Below are positions 12,160-23,692 of a stretch of 64,000 nucleotides of DNA, piece after piece. A program made the position numbers and the translations under genes. Every line of letters starts with the position of its first letter. The stretch's first letter is position 1. The notes beneath the pieces are model-generated. The model was not told the origin of the DNA. It was given only the letters and a program-made list of their open reading frames with translations, and did not search any database. Origin of the DNA: Enterobacteriaceae bacterium RIT714 (GTDB lineage Bacteria; Pseudomonadota; Gammaproteobacteria; Enterobacterales; Enterobacteriaceae); NCBI GenBank assembly GCA_009668015.1, contig WJYB01000008.1, positions 157,886 through 221,885 of the forward strand, given 5' to 3'.

Positions 12160-12199
12160 AGTGGAAAAAAAGAGCGAGAAGGGAGCCAGGAAGGCTCCC
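12160..12199 (-). terminator. Probable terminator of pncB
   Basis: On the minus strand GGGAGCC-TTCCT-GGCTCCC begins 9 bases after the pncB stop, and a CTTTTTTTCC tract follows about 10 bases later. The gap between stem and T run makes this a weaker call. Confidence 0.6.
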
Positions 12200-12207
12200 G
12201 AATACCC

Positions 12208-13410
12208 TTAACTGGCTTTTTTGATTTGCGGTAAATCGAAGGCTTTGCGCAGTGCGCGCACGAATGCTTTGTCATGACAGATGGTTTTGCCCGGGCTGTC
12301 GGACAGTTTTGCCACCGGCTTGCCGTTACATTCCACCAGTTTGATAACAATATTCAGCGGTTTCACCTGCGGTATGTCACAGGTTAAACGGGTGCCAATC
12401 CCGAAGCCCAGGTTCACCCGCGACGAAAACTGGCGATACAGGTCGACAGCTTTCGACAAATCGAGATTATCCGAGAAGACCAACACTTTCGTCATTGGAT
12501 CGATTCCGAGTTTCTCATAATGAGCGATGGCTTTTTCACCCCATTCAACCGGGTCACCGGAGTCATGGCGCAGGCCCTGATAGCGGGTGGCAAATTCGGG
12601 GCCGAAATCACGCAAAAAAGCATCCATAGTGATGCAATCCGTCAGCGCAATGCCCAGTTGGTCGGGATACTCATCCAGCCATGCTGCCAGCGCCGCACGC
12701 TGGCTGTTTGCCAGTACGGGGCTGATTTGCTGATGTGCCTGGAACCATTCGTGAGCTTGTGTTCCCATCGGCGTGAGGTTTTGGCGGCGCGCTAAATCAT
12801 AATTACTGGTGCCGACAAACCACGGTTCTTGTTGCAGACGTTGAACGATTGCCTGCTGCACTTCGCGCGAGAAACGACGGCGTGTCCCGAAATCCATCAG
12901 CCGGAAGCGTGACATATCCACGGATTCGGTCATCTGAGCGAAATCAATCAGTTTGCTTTCAAGCGTGGCCAGCGCCTGTTCAACGCCGGTATCGGGAGAG
13001 CGGTAGCGGTGCACAATCTCGCTAATCACCGCCAGCAGCGGCACTTCCCACATAATCACTTCACGCCACGGCCCGGCGAGACGAATATTCAGCTTGCCGT
13101 TGTCATTGGTGATGGTGACTTGTTCGGGATTAAAGCGGAAATCGCGAAGCCAGTTTAAATAGTCAGCTTTAAAGAAAGGCAGGCCAGAGAGCCACTGGTA
13201 TTCGTCGTCCTGCAGCGTCAGATGCTGCATAGCATCGACCTGTTCACGAATGGTGTCAGCGTAAATACCGAGCAAGTCATCACCACGGCAACGGAACTCC
13301 GCCGCTACCTGTACGTCGTAGTAATGGTGAAAAACGGCTTGCTGCATGTGTAGCTTATACGCATCGGTATCCAGCAACGTATGCAGAACAGGTGAAGCGA
13401 ATCGAGTCAT
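12208..13410 (-). CDS. pncB: Nicotinate phosphoribosyltransferase
   Basis: Converts nicotinate and PRPP, with ATP, to nicotinate mononucleotide in the NAD salvage (Preiss-Handler) pathway. The start at 13410 ([28 protein letters not shown]) gives 400 residues, the E. coli length; an in-frame upstream ATG at 13458 adds 16 codons with no family support. Visible segments are [23 protein letters not shown] (PRPP and nicotinate site), [17 protein letters not shown] and FSDNLDL. It is divergent from pepN across a 265-base interval. Confidence 0.97.
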   Translation of the reverse strand: MTRFASPVLHTLLDTDAYKLHMQQAVFHHYYDVQVAAEFRCRGDDLLGIYADTIREQVDAMQHLTLQDDEYQWLSGLPFFKADYLNWLRDFRFNPEQVTITNDNGKLNIRLAGPWREVIMWEVPLLAVISEIVHRYRSPDTGVEQALATLESKLIDFAQMTESVDMSRFRLMDFGTRRRFSREVQQAIVQRLQQEPWFVGTSNYDLARRQNLTPMGTQAHEWFQAHQQISPVLANSQRAALAAWLDEYPDQLGIALTDCITMDAFLRDFGPEFATRYQGLRHDSGDPVEWGEKAIAHYEKLGIDPMTKVLVFSDNLDLSKAVDLYRQFSSRVNLGFGIGTRLTCDIPQVKPLNIVIKLVECNGKPVAKLSDSPGKTICHDKAFVRALRKAFDLPQIKKAS

Positions 13411-13675
13411 AGGTGCGCAGTAGCATCCTCTCACGGGAGCGTTTAGTACAATAAACAACTATTGAAACCGCTGGAGTATACCTTGTTTAGCGATTTATTG
13501 AACCCCGATCACAACATAAGCTGCCGTTAGGGTCGAGAGCATTTTGTGCCTCGTGTTATACAAATGTAGCAAAAATGGGGTTTGTACCTGAAAAGATGAA
13601 GATTCTGCGTAGCGAGTTTTGCGCAACAGGAATAGACTGGATTCGTTATTCGACAAACGATGCATAAGGTTTTCT

Positions 13676-16288
13676 ATGACACAACAGCCACAAGCCAAAT
13701 ACCGCCACGACTATCGTGCGCCGGAATACCTGATTAGCGATATCGATCTGACTTTTGACCTGGATGCCACCAAAACCGTTGTCACGGCCTTAAGCCAGGT
13801 CACACGCCAAAGTGCGACGGCTGTCCCGCTGCGTCTCGATGGCGAAGACCTGACGCTGGTATCTGTACATATTAATGATGAAGCGTGGTCTGACTACAAA
13901 GAAGAAGGAAGTCAGCTGGTCATTAACAACCTGCCAGAACGTTTCTCGCTGCGCATCGTTACCGAAATCAGCCCGGCGGCTAACACCGCGCTGGAAGGAC
14001 TCTACCTGTCTGGCGTTGCGCTTTGTACCCAATGCGAAGCGGAAGGTTTCCGCCATATTACCTGGTATCTGGACCGCCCTGATGTCCTGGCGCGTTTCAC
14101 CACCAAAATCATTGCCGATAAAAAGCGTTATCCGTATCTGCTCTCCAACGGTAACCGCGTAGGGCAGGGCGATCTGGAAAATGGCCGTCACTGGGTCCAG
14201 TGGCAAGATCCGTTCCCAAAACCGTGCTACCTGTTTGCGCTGGTGGCGGGCGACTTCGACGTGCTGCGCGATACGTTTAAAACGCGTTCTGGCCGCGATG
14301 TTGCGCTGGAGCTATTTGTCGATCGCGGCAATCTTGATCGCGCTCCGTGGGCGATGACCTCACTGATTAATTCCATGAAGTGGGATGAAGAGCGCTTTGG
14401 CCTGGAATACGATCTCGACATCTATATGATCGTCGCCGTCGATTTCTTCAATATGGGCGCGATGGAGAACAAAGGCCTGAACGTCTTTAACTCCAAATAT
14501 GTGCTGGCCCGTACCGATACCGCGACCGATAAAGATTACCTCGATATCGAGCGCGTGATTGGTCATGAATATTTCCACAACTGGACCGGCAACCGCGTCA
14601 CCTGCCGCGACTGGTTCCAGTTGAGTCTGAAAGAGGGCCTGACCGTGTTCCGCGATCAGGAGTTCAGCTCCGATCTGGGTTCCCGCGCCGTTAACCGCAT
14701 CAATAATGTTCGCACCATGCGTGGCCTTCAGTTTGCTGAAGATGCCAGCCCAATGGCGCATCCAATTCGCCCGGACAAAGTGATTGAAATGAACAACTTC
14801 TACACCCTGACGGTGTATGAGAAGGGTTCAGAAATCATCCGTATGATCCATACGCTGCTCGGCGAAGAGAATTTCCAGAAAGGGATGCAGCTCTATTTCG
14901 AGCGTCACGACGGCAGCGCAGCCACCTGCGATGACTTCGTGCAGGCGATGGAAGACGCTTCAAACGTTGACCTGTCGCATTTCCGTCTCTGGTACAGCCA
15001 GGCCGGCACCCCGATTGTCAGCGTGAAAGATGATTACAATCCGGAAACGGAGCAATACACCCTGACCATCAGCCAGCGCACGCCGCCGACTGCCGAGCAA
15101 GAAGAGAAGCATCCGCTGCATATTCCGTTTGATATCGAGCTCTACGATAACGAAGGAAACGTGATCCCGCTGCAAAAGGGCGGCCACCCGGTGCACCACG
15201 TGCTGAACGTGACCCAGGCGGAACAGACATTCATCTTTGATAACGTCTACTTCCAGCCGGTTCCTGCGCTACTGTGCGAATTTTCCGCGCCGGTCAAACT
15301 GGAATACAAATGGAGCGATCAGCAGCTGACCTTCCTGATGCGTCACGCGCGCAACGATTTCTCCCGCTGGGATGCGGCGCAGAGTCTGCTGGCGACCTAC
15401 ATCAAGCTGAATGTTAACCGTCATCAGCAAGGACAGCCGCTGTCCCTGCCTGTGCACGTCGCCGATGCGTTCCGCGCCATTCTGCTGGATGAGAAAATCG
15501 ATCCGGCGCTGGCCGCAGAGATTCTGACGCTGCCGTCAGCTAACGAAATCGCCGAGCTCTTCGATATCATCGATCCTATTGCGATTACCGCGGTACGTGA
15601 AGCGCTGACCCGCACGCTGGCTACCGAGCTCGCCGACGAGTTCCTGGCAATTTACAACGCCAATAAACTGGATGAGTACCGCGTGGAACATGCCGATATC
15701 GGTAAACGTTCGCTGCGTAACACCTGTTTGCGCTACCTGGCGTTCGGCGAAACGGAGCTGGCGAATACGTTGGTCAGCAAGCAGTATCACGAAGCTGATA
15801 ACATGAACGATGCGCTGGCGGCTCTGGCGGCAAGCGTGGCGGCTGAACTGCCGTGCCGTGATGCGCTGATGCAGGAGTATGATGACAAGTGGCATGAGAA
15901 CGGTCTGGTGATGGATAAGTGGTTTATTCTGCAAGCCACCAGCCCGTCTGCCGATGTACTGACTACCGTGCGCAGTCTGCTTAAGCACCGTTCCTTTACC
16001 ATGAGCAACCCTAACCGCGTGCGTTCGCTGATTGGCGCGTTTGCCGGCAGCAACCCGGCAGCCTTCCATGCAGAAGACGGTAGCGGCTATCAGTTTATGG
16101 TAGAAATGCTGACCGAGCTAAACAGCCGTAACCCGCAGGTGGCATCGCGTCTGATTGAGCCGCTGATTCGCCTGAAACGTTACGATGCAAAGCGCCAGGA
16201 GAAAATGCGCGCGGCGCTTGAGCAGTTGAAAGGGCTGGAGAATCTGTCGGGCGATCTGTTCGAGAAGATCGCCAAAGCGCTGGCCTGA
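13676..16288 (+). CDS. pepN: Aminopeptidase N
   Basis: Cytosolic M1-family zinc aminopeptidase, the main broad-specificity aminopeptidase of E. coli, working downstream of ATP-dependent proteases. The start at 13676 (MTQQPQAKYRHDYRAP) gives 870 residues, equal to E. coli; an upstream in-frame codon at 13619 adds 19 residues without family support. The substrate motif GAMEN sits in NMGAMENKGLNVFN. The zinc site is HEYFHNW (HExxH) with the third ligand Glu 18 residues on, in LKEGLTVFRDQEF. The C-terminal half is the helical domain typical of PepN. Confidence 0.98.
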   Translation: MTQQPQAKYRHDYRAPEYLISDIDLTFDLDATKTVVTALSQVTRQSATAVPLRLDGEDLTLVSVHINDEAWSDYKEEGSQLVINNLPERFSLRIVTEISPAANTALEGLYLSGVALCTQCEAEGFRHITWYLDRPDVLARFTTKIIADKKRYPYLLSNGNRVGQGDLENGRHWVQWQDPFPKPCYLFALVAGDFDVLRDTFKTRSGRDVALELFVDRGNLDRAPWAMTSLINSMKWDEERFGLEYDLDIYMIVAVDFFNMGAMENKGLNVFNSKYVLARTDTATDKDYLDIERVIGHEYFHNWTGNRVTCRDWFQLSLKEGLTVFRDQEFSSDLGSRAVNRINNVRTMRGLQFAEDASPMAHPIRPDKVIEMNNFYTLTVYEKGSEIIRMIHTLLGEENFQKGMQLYFERHDGSAATCDDFVQAMEDASNVDLSHFRLWYSQAGTPIVSVKDDYNPETEQYTLTISQRTPPTAEQEEKHPLHIPFDIELYDNEGNVIPLQKGGHPVHHVLNVTQAEQTFIFDNVYFQPVPALLCEFSAPVKLEYKWSDQQLTFLMRHARNDFSRWDAAQSLLATYIKLNVNRHQQGQPLSLPVHVADAFRAILLDEKIDPALAAEILTLPSANEIAELFDIIDPIAITAVREALTRTLATELADEFLAIYNANKLDEYRVEHADIGKRSLRNTCLRYLAFGETELANTLVSKQYHEADNMNDALAALAASVAAELPCRDALMQEYDDKWHENGLVMDKWFILQATSPSADVLTTVRSLLKHRSFTMSNPNRVRSLIGAFAGSNPAAFHAEDGSGYQFMVEMLTELNSRNPQVASRLIEPLIRLKRYDAKRQEKMRAALEQLKGLENLSGDLFEKIAKALA

Positions 16289-16320
16289 TCCTCATGCCCA
16301 CGGGCGCATAAACTCAACGC

Positions 16321-16350
16321 AAAACGGCAATCTAAATTGCCGTTTTTTTA
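16321..16350. terminator. Terminator between pepN and ssuB
   Basis: AAAACGGCAAT and ATTGCCGTTTT form a perfect inverted repeat followed by more Ts, 32 bases after the pepN stop. It can also serve the convergent ssu operon, which ends at 16394. Confidence 0.9.
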
Positions 16351-16393
16351 TGCTTATAGCGCCATGAAGGAATGTCTTTGCCGCCTGGCGGTG

Positions 16394-17161
16394 TTATCCG
16401 TGACGACGGATCGGCTCTTCGGTTGTCCCGCGTTTCATCACGCGATTCAACACTTCGGCTTCCAGTTCTGCCAGCCTTACGGTTCCCACCCGGCGCGGAC
16501 GAGGAATATCAACCGCCAGATCCAGCCCGATTTTGCCATCCTCAATTAACAGCACCCGGTCAGCCATTGCGACTGCTTCGCTCACATCGTGTGTCACCAG
16601 CAGAACGGTAAAGCCATGCTCCTGCCAGAGCGACTCAATCAGATCCTGCATTTCAATGCGCGTCAGCGCGTCGAGCGCCCCGAGTGGTTCGTCCAGCAGC
16701 AGCAGTCCAGGACGATGGATCAGCGCGCGCGCCAGCGCCACCCGCTGTTTTTGCCCGCCGGAAAGCGCTGCAGGCCACTCGCCCGCCCGATTTTCCAGAC
16801 CAACCGCCGCCAGGGCCTGACGAGCGTTATCCCGCCAGTTGCCTTTTAATCCCAGCCCCACATTGTCGATAACCGATTTCCACGGCAGCAGGCGGGCATC
16901 CTGGAACATCATCCGCGTATCTTCCTGAATGTCGGCCAGCGGCGTGTTGCCGGCCAACAGTTCTCCGCCGTTGGGGGCTTCTAAACCTGCGAGCAGGCGC
17001 AGTAGCGTGCTTTTTCCGCCACCGCTACGCCCGACGATGGCAACAAACTGTCCGGCGGGAATATGCAGATCGAGTGCGTTCAGAATGGTGTTATCGCCGT
17101 AGCGTTTGGTCACGCCGTTAAGCAGTAACGGGGTACCCTGGGTTAAGCGAGCCGTGTTCAT
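16394..17161 (-). CDS. ssuB: Aliphatic sulfonate ABC transporter ATPase SsuB
   Basis: ATPase of the SsuABC alkanesulfonate importer, used when sulfate and cysteine are scarce. The 255 residues hold Walker A ([16 protein letters not shown]), the Q-loop region ([11 protein letters not shown]), the signature [15 protein letters not shown] and Walker B ([12 protein letters not shown]), ending with the switch His in [11 protein letters not shown]. It is the last gene of ssuEADCB, and its start overlaps the ssuC stop by 4 bases, so translational coupling is likely. Confidence 0.95.
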   Translation of the reverse strand: MNTARLTQGTPLLLNGVTKRYGDNTILNALDLHIPAGQFVAIVGRSGGGKSTLLRLLAGLEAPNGGELLAGNTPLADIQEDTRMMFQDARLLPWKSVIDNVGLGLKGNWRDNARQALAAVGLENRAGEWPAALSGGQKQRVALARALIHRPGLLLLDEPLGALDALTRIEMQDLIESLWQEHGFTVLLVTHDVSEAVAMADRVLLIEDGKIGLDLAVDIPRPRRVGTVRLAELEAEVLNRVMKRGTTEEPIRRHG

Positions 17162-17949
17162 GCATTGGCCTCCTTCGTGGAATAGGCTGGATTCCAGCGT
17201 AACCAGCTACGTTCCAGCCACTGGGCGCTGATATCGGCGAGTTTACCCAGCAGGGCGTAGAGAATAATGGCGACCACCACCACGTCGGTTTGCAAAAATT
17301 CACGCGCGTTCATGGCCAGATAGCCGATGCCAGAGTTGGCGGAGATGGTTTCCGCCACGATCAACGTCAACCACATCAGGCCAAGCGCAAAACGTACCCC
17401 CACCATAATCGACGGCAACGCGCCGGGCAGAATCACATGAAGAAACAGGGCAAATCCTGACAGGCCATAGCTGCGGGCCATTTCGACCAGCCCGCGGTCA
17501 ATGTTACGAATGCCGTGCCAGGTGTTGATATAAATGGGGAACAGCGTGCCGAGAGCGACCAGGAAAATCTTGGCGCTCTCGTCGATGCCGAACCACAAAA
17601 TGACCAGTGGGATCAGGGCTAAATGTGGCACGTTGCGCAGCATCTGAATCGACGTATCCAGTAACCGCTCGCCCCAGCGGGAAAGGCCGCTAATCAGGCC
17701 CAGCGTCAGGCCAATTGACCCGCCGATGGAAAAGCCAATCACTGCGCGCCAGGAGCTGATCGCCAGATGCTGCCACAGCTCGCCGCTCGAACTAAGCGAC
17801 CAGAACGCCTCCACCACGCCTTCCGGAGAGGGCAGAATTCGGCTCGACAACCACCCCGACGAGGACGCAATTTGCCAGATAACCACAATGCCGACCGGCA
17901 GAAACCAGGGGGCCAGTCGCATCAGCCATTTATGAGACGGATTTGCCAT
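17158..17949 (-). CDS. ssuC: Aliphatic sulfonate ABC transporter permease SsuC
   Basis: Integral membrane permease of the alkanesulfonate importer. The ATG at 17949 gives 263 residues, the E. coli length; the upstream ATG at 17994 lies inside the end of ssuD and adds 15 residues. About six hydrophobic segments are visible, and the ATPase-contact (EAA) region reads [23 protein letters not shown]. It begins 10 bases after the ssuD stop and overlaps ssuB by 4 bases. Confidence 0.95.
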   Translation of the reverse strand: MANPSHKWLMRLAPWFLPVGIVVIWQIASSSGWLSSRILPSPEGVVEAFWSLSSSGELWQHLAISSWRAVIGFSIGGSIGLTLGLISGLSRWGERLLDTSIQMLRNVPHLALIPLVILWFGIDESAKIFLVALGTLFPIYINTWHGIRNIDRGLVEMARSYGLSGFALFLHVILPGALPSIMVGVRFALGLMWLTLIVAETISANSGIGYLAMNAREFLQTDVVVVAIILYALLGKLADISAQWLERSWLRWNPAYSTKEANA

Positions 17950-17959
17950 ACGTGCCTCT

Positions 17960-19105
17960 TCAGCTCTGTGCGACTTTTCGCGGTATAAACTCATTCGCTA
18001 CGGCTTCGCCCTGAAGCTGGAGCGTGCGCGGCTGCGGGATTTCCGGGATTGCTACATCCAGATGCGGGAACAGCAGCTCGCCGACTTTGTATGCTTCTTC
18101 CAGATGCGGATAGCCAGACAAGATAAAGCTGTCGATACCCAGATCGGCATACTCGTTGATCCGCGCCGCGACCGTAGGGCCATCACCCACCAGCGCCGTA
18201 CCCGCGCCGCCGCGAACCAGGCCAACACCCGCCCACAGATTCGGACTGATTTCGAGGTTGTCCTTGTTTCCTTTATGCAGCGAGGCCATTCGGTGTTGGC
18301 CCACCGAATCGGTTTTGGCGAAGGCAGCCTGCGCTTTAGCGATGGTCTCATCATCCAGGTGGGCGATCAGACGATCGGCGGCCTGCCAGGCCTCTTCGTT
18401 GGTTTCACGAACGATCACATGCAGACGAATGCCGAAACGGACGCTGCGGCCATGCGCAGCCGCTTTGGCGCGTACCTGCTCAATTTTCTCTTTTACCAGC
18501 TCCGGCGGTTCGCCCCAGGTGAGATACAGATCAACCTGTTCGGCGGCCAGATCCTGCGCAACGTCCGATGATCCGCCAAAGTAGAGCGGTGGCCGGGGTT
18601 GCTGGACCGGGGCAAACAGCAGTTTCGCATCACGCACGCGAATATGTTTGCCTTCATAGGTAACGGTTTCACCTTCCAGCAGACGACGCCAGACGCGGGT
18701 GAATTCTGCGGAAGCCTCGTAGCGTTCCGTGTGATCGAGGAACACGCCATCTCCGGCCAGCTCTTGCGGGTCGCTACCTGTTACCAGGTTAAATAATGCC
18801 CGTCCGTTTGAGAGCCTGTCGAGGGTGGCAGCCTGACGAGCGGCAACGGTAGGCGAGATCACGCTCGGGCGCAGGGCGACCAAAAACTTCAGACGCTGGG
18901 TGACGGGGATCATGGATGCCGCCACCAGCCAGGCGTCCTCGCAGGAGCGCCCGGTTGGGATCAATACGCCAGTAAATCCGATTCGGTCGGCAGCCTGAGC
19001 GATTTGCTGCAGATAGCCATAGTCAACCGGGCGAGCACCCTCTTCGGTGCCAAGATAGTGGCCGTCACCATGGGTGGGTAAAAACCAGAAAAGATTCAGA
19101 CTCAT
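17960..19105 (-). CDS. ssuD: FMNH2-dependent alkanesulfonate monooxygenase SsuD
   Basis: Cleaves the C-S bond of alkanesulfonates with O2 and FMNH2 to an aldehyde and sulfite; the reduced flavin comes from SsuE. The protein has 381 residues of the bacterial luciferase-like TIM-barrel family. It starts [19 protein letters not shown], as in E. coli. The C-terminal part ([25 protein letters not shown]) is characteristic. It overlaps ssuA by 4 bases. Gene order E-A-D-C-B is as in E. coli. Confidence 0.97.
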   Translation of the reverse strand: MSLNLFWFLPTHGDGHYLGTEEGARPVDYGYLQQIAQAADRIGFTGVLIPTGRSCEDAWLVAASMIPVTQRLKFLVALRPSVISPTVAARQAATLDRLSNGRALFNLVTGSDPQELAGDGVFLDHTERYEASAEFTRVWRRLLEGETVTYEGKHIRVRDAKLLFAPVQQPRPPLYFGGSSDVAQDLAAEQVDLYLTWGEPPELVKEKIEQVRAKAAAHGRSVRFGIRLHVIVRETNEEAWQAADRLIAHLDDETIAKAQAAFAKTDSVGQHRMASLHKGNKDNLEISPNLWAGVGLVRGGAGTALVGDGPTVAARINEYADLGIDSFILSGYPHLEEAYKVGELLFPHLDVAIPEIPQPRTLQLQGEAVANEFIPRKVAQS

Positions 19106-20052
19106 GATTTCGATCCTTCTTTGTTAGCGGGTTGCCAGATGCGATCGCGAATATCAATTTTCTTTGGTACGAGGCGATTTTCGTAAAACAGATCCGCTGT
19201 CTGTTGCTGCAGAACCGCGGTTTTAGCGTCAACCGGTTTGATAACGGTTGTCGGACGATGGTCCAGATAGCTGGCAATCACCGGCTCCGGCAGGCCCATC
19301 GTTTTGGCCAGCAGGGCGATGCTTTCCTGACGTTGACTCTGGGTCAGAGCGTCTGCTTCGCTGAAGGTATTCAACACGCCCTGGACAAACTCACCGTTCT
19401 TTTCAGCATAGGGACGGGCGGCCAGATAAAATGAACCGGTCTGTTTTAGCGTTTCGCCATCTTTGAGAACGCGCACACCGCCCTGCAATAAAGCTGCTGA
19501 GTAATAGGGATCCCAGATGGCCCAGGCGTCGACGTTATTTTGCTGGAAGGCCGCGCGTGCATCAGCGGGACTTAAATAGATGGGCTGAATATCGTTAAAC
19601 GTCAGACCGGCCTGCTGGAGCGCACGCAGCAATAAATTGTGCGAGCTGGAACCTTTCTGGAACGCGACTTTCCGGCCTTTCAGCTCCGCCACGGTTTTGA
19701 TCGAACTGTTTTGTGGAACCAGTATGACTTCGGCTTTAGGTTTCGGTGGCTCAACGCCTACATAAACCAGGTCAGCCCCGGCGGCTTGTGCAAAAATAGG
19801 GGGAATGTCGCCAGTACTGCCGATATCAATGCTACCCACGTTCAGGGCTTCCAGCATTTGCGGTCCGGCAGGGAACTCAATCCATGAGAATTGGGTTTGC
19901 GGATAACGTTTCTCCAGCAGCTGATGGCTTTTTGCCAGCACCATACTGACGCTCCCTTTTTGATAGCCAATACGCAGACTCTCCGGGGCAGGGGAGGCGG
20001 CATGCGCCAGCGCTGAAAAGGCGATAAATCCGGCAAAAATGTATTTAAACAT
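19102..20052 (-). CDS. ssuA: Aliphatic sulfonate-binding periplasmic protein SsuA
   Basis: Periplasmic receptor that delivers alkanesulfonates to SsuBC. The 316 residues carry a signal peptide ([18 protein letters not shown]) and the NitT/TauT-type fold, with the N-terminal [19 protein letters not shown] and the hinge region [20 protein letters not shown]. The start codon lies inside the last 8 bases of ssuE, which suggests coupled translation. Confidence 0.95.
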   Translation of the reverse strand: MFKYIFAGFIAFSALAHAASPAPESLRIGYQKGSVSMVLAKSHQLLEKRYPQTQFSWIEFPAGPQMLEALNVGSIDIGSTGDIPPIFAQAAGADLVYVGVEPPKPKAEVILVPQNSSIKTVAELKGRKVAFQKGSSSHNLLLRALQQAGLTFNDIQPIYLSPADARAAFQQNNVDAWAIWDPYYSAALLQGGVRVLKDGETLKQTGSFYLAARPYAEKNGEFVQGVLNTFSEADALTQSQRQESIALLAKTMGLPEPVIASYLDHRPTTVIKPVDAKTAVLQQQTADLFYENRLVPKKIDIRDRIWQPANKEGSKS

Positions 20053-20620
20053 GGGCGACTCCTTTCAGACGGCCAAAGGCGGGGGCCTGAACGTCCCGTC
20101 GATGCAGTGCGTGCCAGAATGTTTCCAGTGCGCCATCGAGACGTAAATGCAAATTAGGGGTGAACTGCGGCTTATGCTGGTAATCGATCACCTGCGAGTC
20201 GTCGGCAAACACACCGTGCAGGATCTCCTGTGCTTTCAGCGCATTCAGAACGGGCTTAAGGGCATAATCGACCGCCAGCATGTGTGCAACCGTGCCGCCG
20301 GTGGCCAGCGGGAGAACCACTTTGCCCTCCAGCGCGCGTTCAGGCAGCAGATCGAGTAGGGTTTTCAGTGCACCGGAAAAAGAGGCTTTATAAATGGGGG
20401 TCGCCACGATCAGACCGTCGGCACCGTTAAGTTGCTCGATCAACGCCTTCAGAGCCGGGCTGTCAAAGCGGGCATAGAGAAGATCTTCTGGCTCAAAATT
20501 GTGAAGATTCCAGTGGCACACTTCGATATCCAGCGAATTCAACTGCTCGCGGGCATACTCGAGCAGGGCGCTGGAACGTGAAGGAAAACGCGGACTGCCA
20601 GCCAATGTGATGACGCGCAT
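20045..20620 (-). CDS. ssuE: NADPH-dependent FMN reductase SsuE
   Basis: Supplies FMNH2 to the monooxygenase SsuD. The 191-residue flavodoxin-like protein starts [23 protein letters not shown], which contains the flavin phosphate loop (GSPRFPSRS), and has the [21 protein letters not shown] segment typical of the family. It is first in the operon. The 247 bases between it and pyrD should hold its promoter; in E. coli this is activated by Cbl, but I could not define that site by eye. Confidence 0.96.
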   Translation of the reverse strand: MRVITLAGSPRFPSRSSALLEYAREQLNSLDIEVCHWNLHNFEPEDLLYARFDSPALKALIEQLNGADGLIVATPIYKASFSGALKTLLDLLPERALEGKVVLPLATGGTVAHMLAVDYALKPVLNALKAQEILHGVFADDSQVIDYQHKPQFTPNLHLRLDGALETFWHALHRRDVQAPAFGRLKGVAHV

Positions 20621-20757
20621 GCTTGCTCCTTATAACCATTTGTTTTCTTTTATCTAACATTAATAACAATTTTCACGAGTGTGACATTGCCTGGTTATTC
20701 CACTAAATGATTTATCTGAAATTAAAAAGCCGGAAATTGCATAAGAAAGAAGCGGAA

Positions 20758-20773
20758 AGGAAAACGATTGCGC
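20758..20773. promoter_or_regulatory. PurR box upstream of pyrD
   Basis: AGGAAAACGATTGCGC matches 13 of 16 positions of the inverted PurR consensus (ACGAAAACGTTTGCGT). It lies about 50 bases upstream of the pyrD -10 element. PurR control of pyrD is established in E. coli. Confidence 0.75.
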
Positions 20774-20823
20774 TTAACGAGGTTTTTTTGCCACAGGTCA
20801 ATTCCCTTTCCTGACGCGATCGC

Positions 20824-20862
20824 TGATAATCCGTTTCCGGTTTGCACACCGGAATCCAGGAG
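20824..20862 (+). promoter_or_regulatory. pyrD -10 element and leader hairpin over the ribosome binding site
   Basis: A -10 hexamer GATAAT (20824-20829) is followed by the inverted repeat TTCCGGT-TTGCAC-ACCGGAA (20835-20854) and the Shine-Dalgarno CCAGGAG. In E. coli and Salmonella, CTP level shifts the pyrD start nucleotide so that only the longer transcript forms this hairpin and blocks translation. The same layout is visible here. Confidence 0.8.
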
Positions 20863-20867
20863 AGTTC

Positions 20868-21878
20868 ATGTACTACCCCTTCGTTCGTAAAGCCCTTTTT
20901 CAGCTCGATCCAGAGCGTGCTCATGAATTGACATTTCAGCAATTACGCCGCATTACAGGTACGCCTTTTGAAGCGCTGGTGCGCCAAAAAGTGCAGGAAA
21001 AACCTGTGCAATGCATGGGCCTGACCTTTAAAAATCCTCTGGGGCTGGCAGCCGGTCTGGACAAGAACGGCGAATGCATCGATGCATTGGGCGCGATGGG
21101 ATTTGGATCCATCGAGGTCGGCACGGTGACGCCTCGTCCGCAGGACGGAAACGATAAGCCACGTTTATTCCGTCTGGTTGAAGCCGAAGGTTTGATCAAC
21201 CGTATGGGGTTCAATAACCACGGTGTCGACAATCTGGTTGAGAATGTCAAAAAAGCGCACTTTAACGGTGTGCTGGGCATTAATATTGGCAAAAATAAAG
21301 CTACGCCGGTTGAGCAGGGTAAAGATGACTATCTGATTTGTATGGAAAAAGTCTACGCCTATGCGGGCTATATTGCGGTGAATATCTCTTCACCCAATAC
21401 CCCTGGTTTGCGTACGCTGCAATATGGCGAAGCGCTCGATGATCTGTTAAGCGCGATTAAAAATAAACAGAATGAGCTGCAGACCACTCACCATAAATAT
21501 GTTCCGGTAGCGGTAAAGATCGCGCCCGATCTTTCTGTGGAAGAATTGATCCAGGTCGCCGACAGTTTGGTTCGCCATAATATTGATGGTGTTATTGCCA
21601 CCAATACCACTCTCGATCGATCTCTGGTTCAGGGAATGAAAAACTGTGACGAAATGGGTGGGTTAAGTGGTCGTCCGGTACAATTAAAAAGCACCGAAAT
21701 TATTCGTGCACTGTCGGCGGAATTAAAGGGTCGCTTACCCATCATTGGCGTGGGTGGCATCGACTCTGTTATCGCTGCACGCGAGAAGATGGCGGCAGGC
21801 GCATCGCTGGTGCAAATCTATTCCGGCTTTATTTTTAAAGGCCCACAATTGATTAAAGAAATCGTTAATCATATCTAA
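20868..21878 (+). CDS. pyrD: Dihydroorotate dehydrogenase (quinone), class 2
   Basis: Membrane-associated flavoenzyme oxidising dihydroorotate to orotate with quinone, fourth step of pyrimidine synthesis. The 336 residues equal the E. coli length. The N-terminal amphipathic extension ([24 protein letters not shown]) marks class 2. FMN and substrate segments include [30 protein letters not shown] (with the class 2 catalytic Ser), IATNTTLDR and GVGGIDS. The gene is monocistronic with its own terminator. Confidence 0.98.
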   Translation: MYYPFVRKALFQLDPERAHELTFQQLRRITGTPFEALVRQKVQEKPVQCMGLTFKNPLGLAAGLDKNGECIDALGAMGFGSIEVGTVTPRPQDGNDKPRLFRLVEAEGLINRMGFNNHGVDNLVENVKKAHFNGVLGINIGKNKATPVEQGKDDYLICMEKVYAYAGYIAVNISSPNTPGLRTLQYGEALDDLLSAIKNKQNELQTTHHKYVPVAVKIAPDLSVEELIQVADSLVRHNIDGVIATNTTLDRSLVQGMKNCDEMGGLSGRPVQLKSTEIIRALSAELKGRLPIIGVGGIDSVIAAREKMAAGASLVQIYSGFIFKGPQLIKEIVNHI

Positions 21879-21895
21879 TCTTTTCTCTTTTACAG

Positions 21896-21931
21896 ACAAC
21901 CAGGGCTTTATTTCCGGCCCTGGTTGTTTTA
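21896..21931 (+). terminator. Terminator of pyrD
   Basis: ACAACCAGGGC and GCCCTGGTTGT form a perfect 11-base stem ending in a short T run, 18 bases after the stop codon. Confidence 0.9.
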
Positions 21932-22043
21932 TATTCCGTCTTTGTTGCTTATTTAGACATTATAGTCTTTTATTATTGATGTTATAAGCGAAGCGATAAT
22001 TCGGACATTTTTAGAACAGGAAGTTGAGGGAAAGGAGAGGAAA

Positions 22044-22586
22044 ATGCGAATAAAACCTGACGATAACTGGCGCTGGTATTTTTGCGAAGAGCACGATCGT
22101 ATGATGCTCGATCTCGCCAATGGCATGTTATTTCGTTCACGTTTCGCGCGCCGAATGCTGACTCCGGATGCCTTTGCACCGTCGGGCTTTTGCGTTGACG
22201 ATGCAGCCCTCTATTTCTCTTTTGAAGAGAAGTGTCGCGATTTTATGCTGTCAAAAGAACAGCGTGCCGAGCTGGTACTCAACGCGCTGGTGGCGATTCG
22301 TTTTCTGAAACCGCAAATGCCGAAAAGCTGGCATTTCCTGGCTCACGGTCAGGCGTGGACACCGATCACCGGCGATGCAGCCTGTGTGAATTTGAGCGAT
22401 ACCTCAGAAGAAGTCAGCCTGCTGGTGGTTGAACCGGGTGACAACGCCGCGCTCTGTTTGCTGGCGCAACCCGGCGTAGTGATTGCCGGGCGCACAATGC
22501 AGCTTGGCGATGCGATTAAAGTGATGAACGATCGACTGAAACCGCAGCTGCGGATGGATTCCTTCAGTCTCGAACAGGCGGTTTAA
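22044..22586 (+). CDS. zapC: Cell division protein ZapC
   Basis: Cytosolic FtsZ-associated protein that promotes lateral interactions of FtsZ filaments in the Z ring. The 180 residues match the enterobacterial family length; the start [27 protein letters not shown] is the conserved one and is preceded by AAAGGAGAGGAAA. No known enzymatic motif. It is convergent with ycbX, and the two stop codons overlap by 4 bases. Confidence 0.93.
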   Translation: MRIKPDDNWRWYFCEEHDRMMLDLANGMLFRSRFARRMLTPDAFAPSGFCVDDAALYFSFEEKCRDFMLSKEQRAELVLNALVAIRFLKPQMPKSWHFLAHGQAWTPITGDAACVNLSDTSEEVSLLVVEPGDNAALCLLAQPGVVIAGRTMQLGDAIKVMNDRLKPQLRMDSFSLEQAV

Positions 22587-23692
22587 AGTTCAAGCTGTAC
22601 AGATGTCTTAGGAATACAGCTACAGCACAGAATCGTTCCGTCATCGCCCACCGCTGATTTCTTCAGCGCCGTCACCTCGCCATCGACCAGCTTAATTCGA
22701 CAGCATCCACAAATCCCCGCACGGCATGAATAGGGCACACGGATCCCCGCTTGTTCCAGCTGCTCCAGCAATACCTGCTGATTATTTCCGGCCAGCGTTT
22801 TTCCCTGCCATTGAATGGTGACTGCGGTTGCCGGCTGCGTTTCCACTTCCGCCTCTTCTTCTTCAGCACCAGAGCCATAGATCCGGCCTGGTCCGGTCGA
22901 GAGGATTTCGACTTCGTCACCCACGCGAATCACGCCGCTTGAGCGCGGAATCAGGTTTTGCCCAAAGTCGACATCGCCATTATCCTGGGCGGTACGGAAA
23001 GATTGCAGGGTTTTGAGTGGCTCACCGGCGGGATGCTTTTGCCCTTTTTCCGGACTGATGGTGGTGAAAATGCAGCGGCTACAGGGTTTCACCACATCAA
23101 AGATGACGTTGCCAATGCGAATGACTTTCCAGGTGTCCTCTTCCCAGGCCTGAGCGCCCGTGACGACCAGATTGGGGCGAAACTGTTCCATCTGCACACT
23201 GGCGGAACAGCGGTTCTGGAGATCGCGCAGCGAAGCGTCGTTAGTGAGCAGGAAGGGGAAACCATCGGCAAACGAGAGCGGAACTGCTTCAAAACGCTTA
23301 ACGCGGCGTGTCGGCTCTGGCCCTACCCAGCGCAGCTGTACCGGGCGTGAAAAGAAGCTGCTCAGCCAGGTGTTAATCTCTTCCGGAGCGATACGCGCCG
23401 TAAAGTGATTGCCCCAGACTTCAGTGGGGGCATCAACCGGCGCAAAGTCGCTAAAGCGGGCAATGCTGCTGGAGCCATCCGGTGCGGTGAGATGCAAACC
23501 GTCATGCAGCGGGGCGGGAATAAAACGCACCATCTGCGGAAACTGACGGGCAGTGATAAACGTTCCGTCTGGCTCGGTGATCATAAAAATGCGATCGAAG
23601 GCAAAACCGCTGACATCTGCCAGCGCATGCGTCAGGCCAATCCCTCGCATTGATTTGACCGGATGAATAAAAAGCCTGGATAACGTCGCCAC
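22583..23692 (-). CDS. ycbX: MOSC and 2Fe-2S ferredoxin domain protein YcbX
   Basis: Molybdenum-cofactor-dependent reductase component; in E. coli it acts with CysJ to detoxify N-hydroxylated base analogues such as 6-hydroxylaminopurine. The 369 residues comprise an N-terminal MOSC-type beta barrel ([18 protein letters not shown]), a MOSC domain ([11 protein letters not shown], with the cofactor-linked Cys region) and a C-terminal plant-type ferredoxin domain. The [2Fe-2S] ligands are in [12 protein letters not shown] plus a distal Cys in ILCCSC. Confidence 0.94.
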   Translation of the reverse strand: MATLSRLFIHPVKSMRGIGLTHALADVSGFAFDRIFMITEPDGTFITARQFPQMVRFIPAPLHDGLHLTAPDGSSSIARFSDFAPVDAPTEVWGNHFTARIAPEEINTWLSSFFSRPVQLRWVGPEPTRRVKRFEAVPLSFADGFPFLLTNDASLRDLQNRCSASVQMEQFRPNLVVTGAQAWEEDTWKVIRIGNVIFDVVKPCSRCIFTTISPEKGQKHPAGEPLKTLQSFRTAQDNGDVDFGQNLIPRSSGVIRVGDEVEILSTGPGRIYGSGAEEEEAEVETQPATAVTIQWQGKTLAGNNQQVLLEQLEQAGIRVPYSCRAGICGCCRIKLVDGEVTALKKSAVGDDGTILCCSCIPKTSVQLEL